Source: Microbacterium nanhaiense
Lineage (GTDB): Bacteria > Actinomycetota > Actinomycetes > Actinomycetales > Microbacteriaceae
DNA length: 64,000 nt
Reading direction: 5' to 3'
NCBI RefSeq assembly: GCF_014646015.1
Contig: NZ_BMMQ01000010.1
Span: 1 to 64,000, forward strand
The notes beneath the pieces were generated by a model that was given only the letters and a program-made list of their open reading frames with translations, ran no database searches and had not been told where the DNA came from. A program made the position numbers and the translations under genes. Positions within the stretch are counted from its first letter, which is position 1; each line of letters starts with the position of its first letter. This document shows positions 53,161-62,346 of the stretch, one piece after another.

Positions 53161-53268
53161 TACTCCTCCTTCTCCTCCCCCGCAAGCCCCTCCTCCTTCT
53201 ACGGCGCCGGGGCGACCCTGTGCAGACCCCCTGTTTCACGCCCCACACGGAAGGATCCGGACCGAGTC

Positions 53269-54078
53269 ATGCGTGCCACACCAGCCCCCGAGAACGCCGT
53301 CGACCTCGCCCGCGAACGCGACGACCGCCGCGTGCGGGCCTGCCGCGCCCTGATCCACGCGCGCACGGCGAGTGCCGCCGAGCGTCGCCGTATCCGTCAG
53401 AAGGTCGTGCTCGAATACCTCGACGTCGCCGACGCGGTGGCCCACCGGTTCCGTTCCGCGCACGAAGACCCGCGCGACCTGCGACAGGTCGCGTACATCG
53501 GTCTCACGAAGGCGGTGTCGCGGTACGAGCCCGAGCGCGGTGACGACATCGTCGCCTTCGCCGTGCCGACGATCTCCGGGGAGATCAAGCGGTATCTTCG
53601 CGACTCCACGTGGATGGTGCGCCCGCCGCGGAAGCTGCAGGAGCGCGGTCTCGACGTGAGTCGGCGCATCTCCGATCTCGGCCAGCGGCTCGGACGCGAA
53701 CCCGGCATCGGGGATATCGAGCGCGACACCGGGTGGAGCCGCGACGAGGTGTCGGCGGCGCTCGGCTGCCTGGGCGGGCGCCGCCCCGTGTCCCTCGATG
53801 CGCCGTCGAACGACGCCTCGGGGGCGTCCCTGGGCGAGCTGATGGCGAGCGAGAACTCCTCCCTCTCGCACTTCGAGCTGCGCATGGCGCTATCCATGGC
53901 GTGCCGCGACCTCTCCCACCGCGACCGGCTGGTGCTGCGAATGAGGTTCGCCGAGGAGATGACTCAGGCCGAGATCGCCCGTGAGATCGGCGTCACGCAG
54001 ATGCAGGTCTCGCGGATCCTCACCCGGGTGCTGAGCGCCCTGCGCGAGCGCCTCACGCCCGAACTTCTGGCCGCCTGA
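53269..54078 (+). CDS. RNA polymerase sigma factor, SigB/SigF type
   Basis: A 269-residue group 3 sigma factor. Region 2 (DLRQVAYIGLTKAVSRYEPERGDDIVAFAVPTI, then GEIKRYLRDSTWMVRPPRKL), region 3 and region 4 (CRDLSHRDRLVLRMRFAEEMTQAEIAREIGVTQMQVSRIL) are all present. The WMVRPPR segment is characteristic of the SigB/F/G stress and sporulation class. No anti-sigma or anti-anti-sigma gene is adjacent. Its 3' end overlaps the convergent GT9 gene by 26 bp. Confidence 0.92.
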   Translation: MRATPAPENAVDLARERDDRRVRACRALIHARTASAAERRRIRQKVVLEYLDVADAVAHRFRSAHEDPRDLRQVAYIGLTKAVSRYEPERGDDIVAFAVPTISGEIKRYLRDSTWMVRPPRKLQERGLDVSRRISDLGQRLGREPGIGDIERDTGWSRDEVSAALGCLGGRRPVSLDAPSNDASGASLGELMASENSSLSHFELRMALSMACRDLSHRDRLVLRMRFAEEMTQAEIAREIGVTQMQVSRILTRVLSALRERLTPELLAA

Positions 54079-55012
54079 GGAGCGTCCGCGCCGCCCGGAT
54101 CACGTCGGGGGCGGTGACGGCGAGCAGCGCCGGATCCGGTTCGGCGGCGAAGGCGTCACCGCGCCGCACGCTCGCGTCCGTCAGCGCGATGTGCGGACCG
54201 GGCGGCGGCCCCCACTCCTCGACGGGAGCGGGGCCGAAGACGACGACCGAGGGCGTGCCGTAGGCGGACGCGAGGTGCGCCGCGCCCGTGTCGGCCGTGC
54301 AGACGATCGCCGCGCCCGCGATGACGGCGGCGAACTCGTCGAGGCCCGCGCGCCCCGCGAGCACGTCGTCCTCGGGGATCCCCGCGAGCTCCGCGACGCG
54401 GCGCGCCCGGGCCTCGTCCGCGGATCCGCCGGTGACGACGACGCGGAGGCCGTCGTCGAGCAGCGCCCGGGCGAGCTCCGCGAATCTCGCCACGGGCCAT
54501 TGCCGCGCCCCGTAGAACGCGCCGACGTGCACGACGGCCGCGCCCGGGGCCGGGTTCCGCAGCCGCGGCACGGCGATCGCGACATCCAACGGATCCGCGG
54601 GGATGCCGTGCCCCGAGAGGAGGGACGCCCAGCGCTCGCGCTCGTGGATCCCGTCGCGCCACGGGACGCGCCCGCCGTGCGCGATCGTGCGCCGCGCCGC
54701 AAGGGCGTCGATGATCGCGCGGCTCTCGGGCCCGTTGCCGTGCAGGTTCACGGCGACATCGACCGTGCCGGGATCGATCGGCAGGGGCGCGTCGAGCCCC
54801 GGCGTGGGCAGGAGGGTGTCGATGCTGCCGACGAGGCGCGCGATCGGTTCGAGCCACCCGGGCGCTGCGAAGACGATCTCGTGCTCCGGGAACCCGCGCC
54901 TCAGCGCGTGGAGCGCGGGGACGGCGACCAGAAGGTCGCCGAGCTTGAGCGCGCGCAGCGCGAGGACGGCGGGCCGGGTGCCGCTGGGTGGGGAGATGCG
55001 CATGCCGGGCAT
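54053..55012 (-). CDS. Glycosyltransferase family 9 (heptosyltransferase-like) 1
   Basis: A 319-residue GT-B enzyme of the ADP-heptose:LPS heptosyltransferase family. The N-terminal VLALRALKLGDLLVAVPALHALRRGFP motif and the C-terminal IVCTADTGAAHLASAYGTPSVVVFGP donor-binding block are diagnostic. ATG 55012 is chosen (ATG 55003 also possible). It diverges from gmhB with a 68-bp gap. Acceptor unknown; in a Gram-positive it cannot be lipid A core. Confidence 0.88.
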   Translation of the reverse strand: MPGMRISPPSGTRPAVLALRALKLGDLLVAVPALHALRRGFPEHEIVFAAPGWLEPIARLVGSIDTLLPTPGLDAPLPIDPGTVDVAVNLHGNGPESRAIIDALAARRTIAHGGRVPWRDGIHERERWASLLSGHGIPADPLDVAIAVPRLRNPAPGAAVVHVGAFYGARQWPVARFAELARALLDDGLRVVVTGGSADEARARRVAELAGIPEDDVLAGRAGLDEFAAVIAGAAIVCTADTGAAHLASAYGTPSVVVFGPAPVEEWGPPPGPHIALTDASVRRGDAFAAEPDPALLAVTAPDVIRAARTLLRRPEVRA

Positions 55013-55080
55013 GATGCACCATTCGGCGCCGGAACGGAACCCCCGTTTCGGAAGCACGGGGCGCGGGCACTGCTGGGGGC

Positions 55081-55617
55081 ATGACCGCACCCACCGCTCC
55101 CGCCGCGATCCTGTTCGACCGCGACGGCACCCTCATCGTCGATGTTCCGTACAACGACGACGAGCGGCGCGTCGTGCCCATGCCGACGGCCGTCGCGGCC
55201 GTGACGCGGGCGCGCGCGGCCGGGTGCCGCGTCGGCGTCATCACCAATCAGTCGGGCATCGCGCGAGGCCTCGTCTCCCGGGAGGGACTCGCCCGCATCC
55301 ACGACCGCGTCACCGCCCTCTTCGGGGAGTTCGATGTCTGGCGGGTGTGCCCGCACGGGCCGGACGACGGTTGCTCCTGCCGCAAGCCGGCTCCCGGCAT
55401 GGTGAGCTCCGCCGCCGCCGAGCTCGGCGTTGCGCCCGAACGGGTCGTCGTGATCGGCGACATCGCGGCCGATATCGACGCGGCGAGCGCGGCCGGTGCG
55501 TCCGGGATCCTCGTGCCCACCCCGCGAACCCTGCCGGAGGAGGTCGCGCGCGCCCCGTGGGTCGCGGCGAACCTCGACGAGGCGGTCGTCTCGGCGCTCG
55601 AGGGGGCGCGATCATGA
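55081..55617 (+). CDS. gmhB: D-glycero-D-manno-heptose-1,7-bisphosphate 7-phosphatase (HAD-IIIA)
   Basis: A 178-residue phosphatase. HAD motifs ILFDRDGTLIVD, VITNQSGIARG, the RKPAPGM Lys and VVIGDIAADIDAA are present. The zinc-binding loop CPHGPDDGCSCRKP typical of GmhB/HisB-N phosphatases is intact. With GmhA and HldE in the same cluster, it fits the heptose pathway better than histidinol phosphatase. Confidence 0.88.
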   Translation: MTAPTAPAAILFDRDGTLIVDVPYNDDERRVVPMPTAVAAVTRARAAGCRVGVITNQSGIARGLVSREGLARIHDRVTALFGEFDVWRVCPHGPDDGCSCRKPAPGMVSSAAAELGVAPERVVVIGDIAADIDAASAAGASGILVPTPRTLPEEVARAPWVAANLDEAVVSALEGARS

Positions 55618-56627
55618 GCCGGCGGGTGCTCGTGGCGCGGCTCGACAGCGCGGGCGACGTGCTCGTGTGCGGGCCCGCGGTCCGCGCCATCGCCCGCGAC
55701 TCCGAGGTTGTCATGCTCGTGGGCCCTCGAGGCAGGGCCGCGGCGGAGCTTCTTCCGGGAGTCGCCGAACTGATCGTGTGGGACGCGCCCTGGATCGCGA
55801 ACCCGGCCCCGCCGGCCACCCCCGTGCACATGTCGGATCTCGTCGAGCGGGTGCGTGCCGCCGGCGTGGACGAGGCGGTCATCCTGACGTCGTTCCATCA
55901 GTCACCGCTTCCGCTCGCCCTCGCGCTGAGGCTCGCCGGGGTCGGCCGGATCACGGGAGTCTCGACGGACTACGCCGGGTCCCTGCTCGACGTGCGTCTG
56001 CGCCCGGGCGAGGATCTTCCCGAGGACATCCCGGAGCCCCTGCGCGCGCTCGCGATCGCCGAGGCGGCGGGCTGGCCCTCGGAAGACTCGCGTCTCGCGG
56101 TGAGCGACCTGCGCGTGCCGCCCGGCCTGCCCCCGCGCGGCGGTTACGTGGTGCTACACCCCGGCGCGAGCGTCCCCGCACGGCAGGCGCCGGTCGAGCT
56201 GTTCGCGGCGGCGGCTCGGATCCTCGCCTCCCGGTGCTGGGAGATCGTCGTCACGGGTTCGGCGGACGAGCGCGGGCTCGCGGCGCGCATCCCGGCGAGC
56301 CTCGACCTGTCCGGGTCTCTCGACCTGGCGTCCCTCGCGGGCGCCATCGAGGGCGCCGCCGCGATCGTCGTCGGCAACACCGGCCCGGCGCACCTGGCCG
56401 CGGCGGTCGGCACGCCGGTCGTCAGCCTGTTCTCGCCCGTCGTTCCGGTTGCGCGGTGGGCGCCGCACGGGGTGCCGGTGCGGATCCTGGGCGACCAGGA
56501 CGCCGCGTGCCGGGGCACCAGAGCGCGCGAGTGCCCCGTGCCCGGCCATCCCTGCCTGTCGACCATCGCGCCCGAGGAGCTCGCCGACGCGGTCGAGGCT
56601 CTCGCACGAGAGGAGGTCCCCGCATGA
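55614..56627 (+). CDS. Glycosyltransferase family 9 (heptosyltransferase-like) 2
   Basis: A 337-residue GT9 enzyme. VLVARLDSAGDVLVCGPAVRAI opens the protein, and IVVGNTGPAHLAAAVGTPVVSLF is the donor site. A Cys-containing tail (CRGTRARECPVPGHPC) resembles that of heptosyltransferases with C-terminal cysteines. Overlaps gmhB and the next gene by 4 nt each. Confidence 0.88.
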   Translation: MSRRVLVARLDSAGDVLVCGPAVRAIARDSEVVMLVGPRGRAAAELLPGVAELIVWDAPWIANPAPPATPVHMSDLVERVRAAGVDEAVILTSFHQSPLPLALALRLAGVGRITGVSTDYAGSLLDVRLRPGEDLPEDIPEPLRALAIAEAAGWPSEDSRLAVSDLRVPPGLPPRGGYVVLHPGASVPARQAPVELFAAAARILASRCWEIVVTGSADERGLAARIPASLDLSGSLDLASLAGAIEGAAAIVVGNTGPAHLAAAVGTPVVSLFSPVVPVARWAPHGVPVRILGDQDAACRGTRARECPVPGHPCLSTIAPEELADAVEALAREEVPA

Positions 56628-57583
56628 GGATCCTGGTGTGGTACGTGCACGGCGGGTGGATGAACGCCTTCACCCGCATCGGTCACGAGTGCGTGGTGCC
56701 GGCGGAGCAGACGCCGCCGGGCGCGACGGGCGTCGTTCGCGTTCCCGAGGCCGAGCTCGCGGAGGCGGGCATCGATGTCGTCGTGCTGCAGCGCACGGGC
56801 GAGCTCGCCGAGGCGGAGCGGCTGCTCGGCCGCCACCTCGGGCGAGACGTGCCCGCGATCTTCGTCGAGCACAACACTCCGCAGCGCTCGCCGGTCGCGC
56901 AGCGGCATTTCCTCGCCGACCAGGACGAGATCACCGTCGTGCACGTGACGCACTTCAACGCGCTCGTGTGGGACACGGGCCGTGCGCCAAGCCGCGTCAT
57001 CGAACACGGCGTGCCGGATCCGGGCGCGCTGTACACGGGAGAGCTCCCGTCATTCGGCGTCGTCGTCAACGAGCCGGTGCGCCGGGGGCGCGTCGTCGGA
57101 ACCGACCTGCTCCCCCGTTTCGCGGAGCGCGCGCCGATCGATGTGTTCGGCATCGGCACCGAGCTGCTCGAGGGAGGCGACGCGCCGATCCGCGCGTGCG
57201 GCGACCTGCGCACGGATCGCCTGCACGCCGAACTCGCCCGCCGCCGGGTGTACATGCACCCCTTCCGCTGGACCTCGCTCGGGCTGTCGCTGATCGAGGC
57301 GATGTCGCTCGCCATGCCGGTCGTCGCGCTCGCGACGACCGAGGTGCCCCGGGCCGTGCCTCCCGAGGCGGGCACCGTCTCCACGAACGTCGACGAGCTC
57401 GCGGCGGCCGCCGAGCTGCTCCTGCACGACCCGGAACGGGCGCGCGTGCAGGGAGCCGCCGCCCGCCAATTCGCCCAGGCCCGCTACGGGATGGACCGCT
57501 TCGCGCGCGACTGGGGCGAGCTGCTCGCCGACGCGCGCCGCGCTCCCTCCTCCTCCTCGGGGTCCGCCCCGAAACTCCACTGA
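56624..57583 (+). CDS. GT4-like glycosyltransferase
   Basis: A 319-residue GT-B glycosyltransferase related to family 4. HFNALVWDTGRAPSRVIEHGVPDPG marks the domain boundary and SLGLSLIEAMSLAMPVVALATTEVP is the EX7E-type donor region. The N-terminal half lacks a strong family signature, so the sugar is unknown. Overlaps the preceding GT9 gene (ATGA) and is followed 13 nt later by another GT4. Confidence 0.82.
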   Translation: MRILVWYVHGGWMNAFTRIGHECVVPAEQTPPGATGVVRVPEAELAEAGIDVVVLQRTGELAEAERLLGRHLGRDVPAIFVEHNTPQRSPVAQRHFLADQDEITVVHVTHFNALVWDTGRAPSRVIEHGVPDPGALYTGELPSFGVVVNEPVRRGRVVGTDLLPRFAERAPIDVFGIGTELLEGGDAPIRACGDLRTDRLHAELARRRVYMHPFRWTSLGLSLIEAMSLAMPVVALATTEVPRAVPPEAGTVSTNVDELAAAAELLLHDPERARVQGAAARQFAQARYGMDRFARDWGELLADARRAPSSSSGSAPKLH

Positions 57584-57596
57584 AAGGCAGGATCCG

Positions 57597-58853
57597 ATGA
57601 AGATCTCCATGGTGTCCGAACACGCGAGCCCGCTCGCCGCCCCCGGCAGCGTCGACGCGGGGGGCCAGAACGTGCACGTCGCCGCGCTCTCGCTCGCCCT
57701 CGCCCGTCGCGGCCACGAGGTGACGGTGTTCACCCGGCGCGACGACCCCGAACTGCCGACGAGCGTCCCGCTCGGCGACGGCGTCGAGGTGGTCCACGTC
57801 GACGCCGGCCCGGCCGCGCGCGTGCCGAAGGACGAGCTCCTGCCCCACATGGACGAGCTCGCCCGCGGCATCGCCGCCGTGTGGGCCGAGGACCCGCCCG
57901 AGGTGGTGCACGCCCACTTCTGGATGTCGGGCGTCGCCTCGCTCGCGGCCGCGGCGCTCGGCGTCTCCCCGGCGCCGCCCGTCCTGCAGACCTTCCACGC
58001 GCTCGGCACCGTCAAGCGGCGCCACCAGGGCGCGGCCGACACGAGCCCCGCCGCGCGCGCCTGGCTCGAACCCCACGTGGCGCGCACCGTGACGGGCGTC
58101 ATCGCCTCCTGCAGCGACGAGGCGTTCGAGCTTCGCTCGATGGGCGTGCCCTCGCAGAACATCTCGATCGCCCCGTGCGGCGTCGACGTCACGGCGTTCT
58201 CCCCCGACGGCCCGGTGGAGCCGCGCGGTCTCGCGCACCGCATCGTCAGCATCGGCCGACTCGTGCCCCGCAAGGGCGTCGACCTCGTGATCCTCGCGCT
58301 CGGGATCCTCGCCGCACAGGGGCGGGACGACATCGAGCTCGTCGTCGCCGGATCCGCGGAAGGCCCCGCCGCGAGGGATCCGGAGATCGCCCGGCTCCGG
58401 CAGATCGCGCGCGGTTGCGGCGTCGAGGACCGGGTGATCTTCCGCGGCCCCGTGGCGCGCGAGAGCGTCCCCGCCCTGCTCCGTTCCGCCGACGCGGTCG
58501 TGTGCGCGCCGTGGTACGAGCCGTTCGGCATCGTTCCCCTCGAAGCGATGGCCTGCGGTGTGCCGGTCGTCGCCGCGGCGGTCGGCGGCCTCATCGACAC
58601 CGTGATCGACGGCATCACCGGCATGCACGTGCCGCCCCGCGACGCGCAGGCCATCGCCGACGCGCTCGGCGCGATCCTCGCCGACGACCGCGTCCGCGAC
58701 CGCATGGGCCGGGCCGGCCGGGAGCGGGTGGAGGCGCGCTACACCTGGGATCGCGTCGCCGCGCAGGTCGAGCACGCCTACCTCGAGGCCCTCGCGTCCG
58801 GCGCTCACGCGGCGCAGGCGGCGGGGCCCGCAACGGAATGGGCGCTGCGATGA
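57597..58853 (+). CDS. GT4 family glycosyltransferase
   Basis: A 418-residue retaining glycosyltransferase. It starts MKISMVSEHASPLA and has GGQNVHVAALSLALARRGHEV (glycine loop), VVHAHFWMSG, SIGRLVPRKGVD and the EX7E motif YEPFGIVPLEAMACGVPVVA. It resembles MshA/sucrose-phosphate-synthase-like GT4 enzymes. Overlaps gmhA by 4 nt. Confidence 0.9.
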   Translation: MKISMVSEHASPLAAPGSVDAGGQNVHVAALSLALARRGHEVTVFTRRDDPELPTSVPLGDGVEVVHVDAGPAARVPKDELLPHMDELARGIAAVWAEDPPEVVHAHFWMSGVASLAAAALGVSPAPPVLQTFHALGTVKRRHQGAADTSPAARAWLEPHVARTVTGVIASCSDEAFELRSMGVPSQNISIAPCGVDVTAFSPDGPVEPRGLAHRIVSIGRLVPRKGVDLVILALGILAAQGRDDIELVVAGSAEGPAARDPEIARLRQIARGCGVEDRVIFRGPVARESVPALLRSADAVVCAPWYEPFGIVPLEAMACGVPVVAAAVGGLIDTVIDGITGMHVPPRDAQAIADALGAILADDRVRDRMGRAGRERVEARYTWDRVAAQVEHAYLEALASGAHAAQAAGPATEWALR

Positions 58854-59461
58854 CCCTCACCGTGACCGCCCCGGCGAGCGAGCGGCTCGTCGCGACGCAC
58901 CTCGACGCCCTCCGCTCCGCCCTCGACGACGCCGCCCGGCACGCCGCGCACCTCGCGGCGTGGGGCGAGTTGCTCGCCGACCGGCTATCGCGCGGCGCGC
59001 GGATCCTCGTCGCCGGCAACGGAGGATCCGCGGCGGAGGCGCAGCACCTGACCGCCGAGCTCGTCGGACGGTACCGCGAGGAGCGCCCCGCGTTCAGCGC
59101 CATCGCCCTCAACGCGGAGACCTCCAGCGTCACCGCGATCGGCAACGATTACGGCTTCGATGAGGTCTTCGCGCGCCAGGTGCGCGCGCACGCGCGGGCC
59201 GGAGACATCGTGCTCCTGCTGTCGACGAGCGGGGCGAGCGCGAACCTCATCGCGGCCGCCCGAGCCGCCCGCGACGTCGGTGCGCTCGCCTGGGCTCTGA
59301 CGGGCCCCGGCCCCAACGCGCTCGCGACCGCCTGCGACGACGCGATCTGCCTCGACGGCGCGTCGCCCCACGTGCAGGAATGCCAGCTCGCCGCAGTGCA
59401 CGCGCTCTGCGCCGTCTTCGACGCGGCGGTCATCGGATCCGCGCAACGAGAGGAGACATGA
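58850..59461 (+). CDS. gmhA: Sedoheptulose-7-phosphate isomerase (phosphoheptose isomerase)
   Basis: A 203-residue SIS-domain isomerase. GNGGSAAEAQHLTAELVGRYREERP carries the catalytic Glu, LSTSGASANLIAAARAA is the phosphate loop, and a late His sits in AVHALCAVF. In the HPHxQE-like tail the family QEIH reads QECQ here, so one of two C-terminal His is changed while the second is kept. It starts heptose synthesis from sedoheptulose 7-phosphate. Confidence 0.88.
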   Translation: MTLTVTAPASERLVATHLDALRSALDDAARHAAHLAAWGELLADRLSRGARILVAGNGGSAAEAQHLTAELVGRYREERPAFSAIALNAETSSVTAIGNDYGFDEVFARQVRAHARAGDIVLLLSTSGASANLIAAARAARDVGALAWALTGPGPNALATACDDAICLDGASPHVQECQLAAVHALCAVFDAAVIGSAQREET

Positions 59462-60366
59462 TGAGGATCACGGTCGTCGGAGACACGCTTCTCGACGAAG
59501 ACATCGACGGGGCCTCGACCCGGCTGAGCCCCGACGCCCCCGTTCCGGTCGTCGAGATCGGCTCCCGCGTCTCCCGCGCGGGCGGCGCAGGGCTCGTGGC
59601 CCGCATGCTCGCCGTGGACGGGTTCGATGTGAGCCTCGTCACCGTGCTCGGCAACGATCAGGCCGCCGACCGGATCCGCGGGCTGCTCGCGGGCGTCCGG
59701 ATCGTCGCGGGCGACGCGGGCGCACCGACGCCGATCAAGACGCGCGTGCGCGCGAACGGGTTCCCCATCGCCCGCCTCGACGAGGGCTGCGAACCCGCCC
59801 CCGTGCCGCAGGCCTCCGAGGAAATGCTGCGCGCCATCGCGCTCGCGGACGCCATCGTCGTCGCCGACTACGGTCGGGGCATGACCGCGCACCCCGCGAT
59901 CCGTCTGGCGCTCGCCGAACGGGCGGGGCGGGTGCCGCTCGTGTGGGATCCGCACCCGCGCGGAACGCGGCCCGTGCCGAACACGACGCTCGCGACCCCC
60001 AACCAGGCCGAGGCCGCGGCCGTCGTCGGCGTCGCGCGCGAGACGGTGCACACGCCGTCGGCCATCCGCGCGCTACACGAGACGTGGGAGTGCGCATCGC
60101 TCGCGATCACGCTCGGCGAGGACGGCGCCCTGCTGTCGAAGGGACCGCAGGACGAACGCCTCTGGTTCGCGGCCGACCGCGTCTCGACCCACGACCCCTG
60201 CGGGGCCGGCGACAGGTTCGCGGCGAGCGCGATCGCGGCGCTCGCCGCGGGCGCGGAGCTGGCCGACGCCGTGCGCGGCGCCGTCGCCGCGGCGTCCGCC
60301 TACCTCGCCCGCGGCGGCGTGCGCGCGCTCGCGGGCAACCATCCTCCCGTTCCCACGCTCGCGTGA
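59458..60366 (+). CDS. PfkB-family sugar kinase, HldE-kinase-like
   Basis: A 302-residue ribokinase-family enzyme. RLSPDAPVPVVEI is the N-terminal signature of HldE-type kinases and STHDPCGAGDRFAASA is the catalytic motif with the base Asp. The substrate motif PGGAAN of HldE is changed to AGGAGL, so the sugar bound may differ from heptose 7-phosphate. ATG codons at 59458 and 59461 are both possible; the first overlaps the gmhA stop. Confidence 0.85.
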   Translation: MMRITVVGDTLLDEDIDGASTRLSPDAPVPVVEIGSRVSRAGGAGLVARMLAVDGFDVSLVTVLGNDQAADRIRGLLAGVRIVAGDAGAPTPIKTRVRANGFPIARLDEGCEPAPVPQASEEMLRAIALADAIVVADYGRGMTAHPAIRLALAERAGRVPLVWDPHPRGTRPVPNTTLATPNQAEAAAVVGVARETVHTPSAIRALHETWECASLAITLGEDGALLSKGPQDERLWFAADRVSTHDPCGAGDRFAASAIAALAAGAELADAVRGAVAAASAYLARGGVRALAGNHPPVPTLA

Positions 60367-60412
60367 GGACGGCTGGCGAAGAAGCAATCACATACACGAA
60401 CAGGAGAAAGTC

Positions 60413-61120
60413 ATGACGAGCCCCTACCCCCGTCCCGTCGGCCGCGTGGTCGTAACCGGCGGATCCTCCGGCCTCGGCGCCGCCGTCGTCGACGCGGTGC
60501 GCGCGGCCGGCGGCTCGCCCGCCGTCATCGACCGCGTGCCGCTCGACGACGGCGGCGCGACGCCGTTCGCGCAGGCCGATGTCTCGAACCACATCGAGGT
60601 CGAGCACGCGATCGCCGCGCTCGCCGCCGAGCTCGACGGAATCGACGCCGTCGTCACGGCGGCGGGGATCGACCGCTGCGGCACGCTCGGCGAGGTGGAC
60701 GCCGTCGAGTGGGAGCGCGTGATCGGGGTCAACCTCCTCGGCACCGTGTCGACGGTGCGCGCGGCGTTGCCGTACCTCGAGGAGGTGCACGGCCGCGCGG
60801 TCATCGTCGCGTCGTCGCTGGCGCTCCGCGGCGTCTCCGACGCGACGGCCTATTGCGCCTCGAAGTTCGGCGTTCTGGGCTTCTCGCGCGCGCTCGCCGC
60901 CGAGACGCGCGGCAGGCTCGGCGTCACGACGATCATCCCGGCCGGCATGCGCACGGCGTTCTTCGACGACCGCCCGGAGCAGTACAAGCCGGGCGCCGAC
61001 GCCCAGCTGATCGAGGCCGCCGAGGCGGCCCGGGCGATCGTGTTCGCGCTGCAGCAGCCCCAGGGCGTCGAGGTGCGCGAGCTCGTCATCTGCCCCGAGG
61101 AGGAGCCGTCGTGGCCATGA
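60413..61120 (+). CDS. Short-chain dehydrogenase/reductase
   Basis: A 235-residue classical SDR. It has the cofactor loop TGGSSGLGAAVV, AAGIDRCG, the active-site Ser in IVASSLALRG and YCASK. It is too short and of the wrong subfamily to be the ADP-heptose epimerase HldD (an extended SDR). It may act on a sugar nucleotide or an acceptor. AGGAGAAAG precedes ATG 60413. Its 3' end overlaps the convergent GT9 gene by 35 bp. Confidence 0.88.
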   Translation: MTSPYPRPVGRVVVTGGSSGLGAAVVDAVRAAGGSPAVIDRVPLDDGGATPFAQADVSNHIEVEHAIAALAAELDGIDAVVTAAGIDRCGTLGEVDAVEWERVIGVNLLGTVSTVRAALPYLEEVHGRAVIVASSLALRGVSDATAYCASKFGVLGFSRALAAETRGRLGVTTIIPAGMRTAFFDDRPEQYKPGADAQLIEAAEAARAIVFALQQPQGVEVRELVICPEEEPSWP

Positions 61121-62225
61121 GCTGACGCGCATCCGCGAGCACGGCGTCGCTCGTCACGTCGCCGACGAAGGAGACGTCGTGCTCGCAGCGTTCCGCCGTC
61201 CAGCCCACCTGCGTGCTGTCTCGCCCGCACACCGGGCAATGGGTCGTCCAGGCGAGCTGCACGCGGTGCCGCCCCCGGCCCAGCGGGCCGGCATTGACGA
61301 CGTTGCCGAACCAGAACACCGCCGCGGTCTTCGTCCCCACGGCCTGCGCGAGGTGCCGCGGCCCGCTGTCGTTCGCGACCAGGAGGTCGGCGCCCGCGAG
61401 CGCGGCCGCGAGCCGGCGCAGCGTCATTCGGCCGCTCGCATCCTCGATGCGCGAGCCGGATCCGGGGGCGATCTCCTCGATCCTGGTGCGGATCCTCGCG
61501 GCGAGCGGAACGTCTTCCGCGCCGCCGACGAGGAGGATCCGCGCCCCGTCGTCGAGGAGGGCGGCCGCCACCTCCGCGAAGCGTTCGGCGGGCCAGCGCC
61601 GGCGCGGGTCGGTGGCCCCCGGGTGGATGGCGACGAGCGGGGAGTCGGCGTCGCGCTCCGCCGCCGCCGCCGAGGCCGCGTCGATCTCGATGCGGGGCTC
61701 GAGCACGACCGGTGCAGCGCCCGCGAGCCCCGCGACCTCGAGGGCCCGCAGCACCTCATGCTGGTAGTAGACGTAGTCGATCGTGCGCTCGAGCGGCTCC
61801 GCGTCGGGCGTGCGCGTGCCAACGGTGTGCCGCGCCCCGAGCAGGTTCAGAAAGGGATTCGAGTACCTGCCGCCGCCGTGGATCTGTACGGCGAGGTCGT
61901 AGTTTTCGTCCCTCTGCGCGGCGAGGAAGTCGCCCAGCTCGGCGGGCGGTTCGGCCTCCGGCGAGGCCGCGACACCCGGGACAGCCGGTAGCCGAACCAC
62001 GCGGTGCGGGGCGCCCAGCACGCGCGGGCTCTCGGGGGCGAAGAGTTCGCCCGCGATCGTCGAGCCGAGCAGCGTGATCTCGGCCTCGGGGTATGCCCCG
62101 GCCAGGGCGGCCAGCGCGGGCTGACCGAACAGTAGGTCGCCGAGGCCGCCCCCGCGGAGCACGGCGATGCGGCGCACGCCGTCGAAGGGTTCGGACACGG
62201 GCGCGATGGCGGGGAAGAGGTTCAT
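61086..62225 (-). CDS. Glycosyltransferase family 9 (heptosyltransferase-like) 3
   Basis: A 379-residue GT9 enzyme. IAVLRGGGLGDLLFGQPALAAL and LLVANDSGPRHLAQAVGTKTAAVF are the family blocks, with VAIHPGATDPRRRWP between them. A Cys-rich C-terminal segment (CPVCGRDSTQVGWTAERCEH) is shared with some ADP-heptose transferases. ATG 62225 is chosen because conserved sequence begins there. Opposite strand to most of the cluster. Confidence 0.88.
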   Translation of the reverse strand: MNLFPAIAPVSEPFDGVRRIAVLRGGGLGDLLFGQPALAALAGAYPEAEITLLGSTIAGELFAPESPRVLGAPHRVVRLPAVPGVAASPEAEPPAELGDFLAAQRDENYDLAVQIHGGGRYSNPFLNLLGARHTVGTRTPDAEPLERTIDYVYYQHEVLRALEVAGLAGAAPVVLEPRIEIDAASAAAAERDADSPLVAIHPGATDPRRRWPAERFAEVAAALLDDGARILLVGGAEDVPLAARIRTRIEEIAPGSGSRIEDASGRMTLRRLAAALAGADLLVANDSGPRHLAQAVGTKTAAVFWFGNVVNAGPLGRGRHRVQLAWTTHCPVCGRDSTQVGWTAERCEHDVSFVGDVTSDAVLADARQLMATTAPPRGR

Positions 62226-62346
62226 TCCTCTCCGGTTCCCGCTCGTCGCGGCCTTCAAACGGAGCGGACGCGCGACGCCGCGGGGTTCAAAACCGGCCGA
62301 CGCGGGTATGGGGCAGGAACGATGACCCGAGACGAGGGAGAGCGAG

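Noticed and set aside
60413..61120. SDR considered as the missing ADP-heptose epimerase HldD
   Set aside because: It is a classical 235-residue SDR with YxxxK and a TGGSSGLG loop. HldD is an extended SDR of about 310 residues with a different start.
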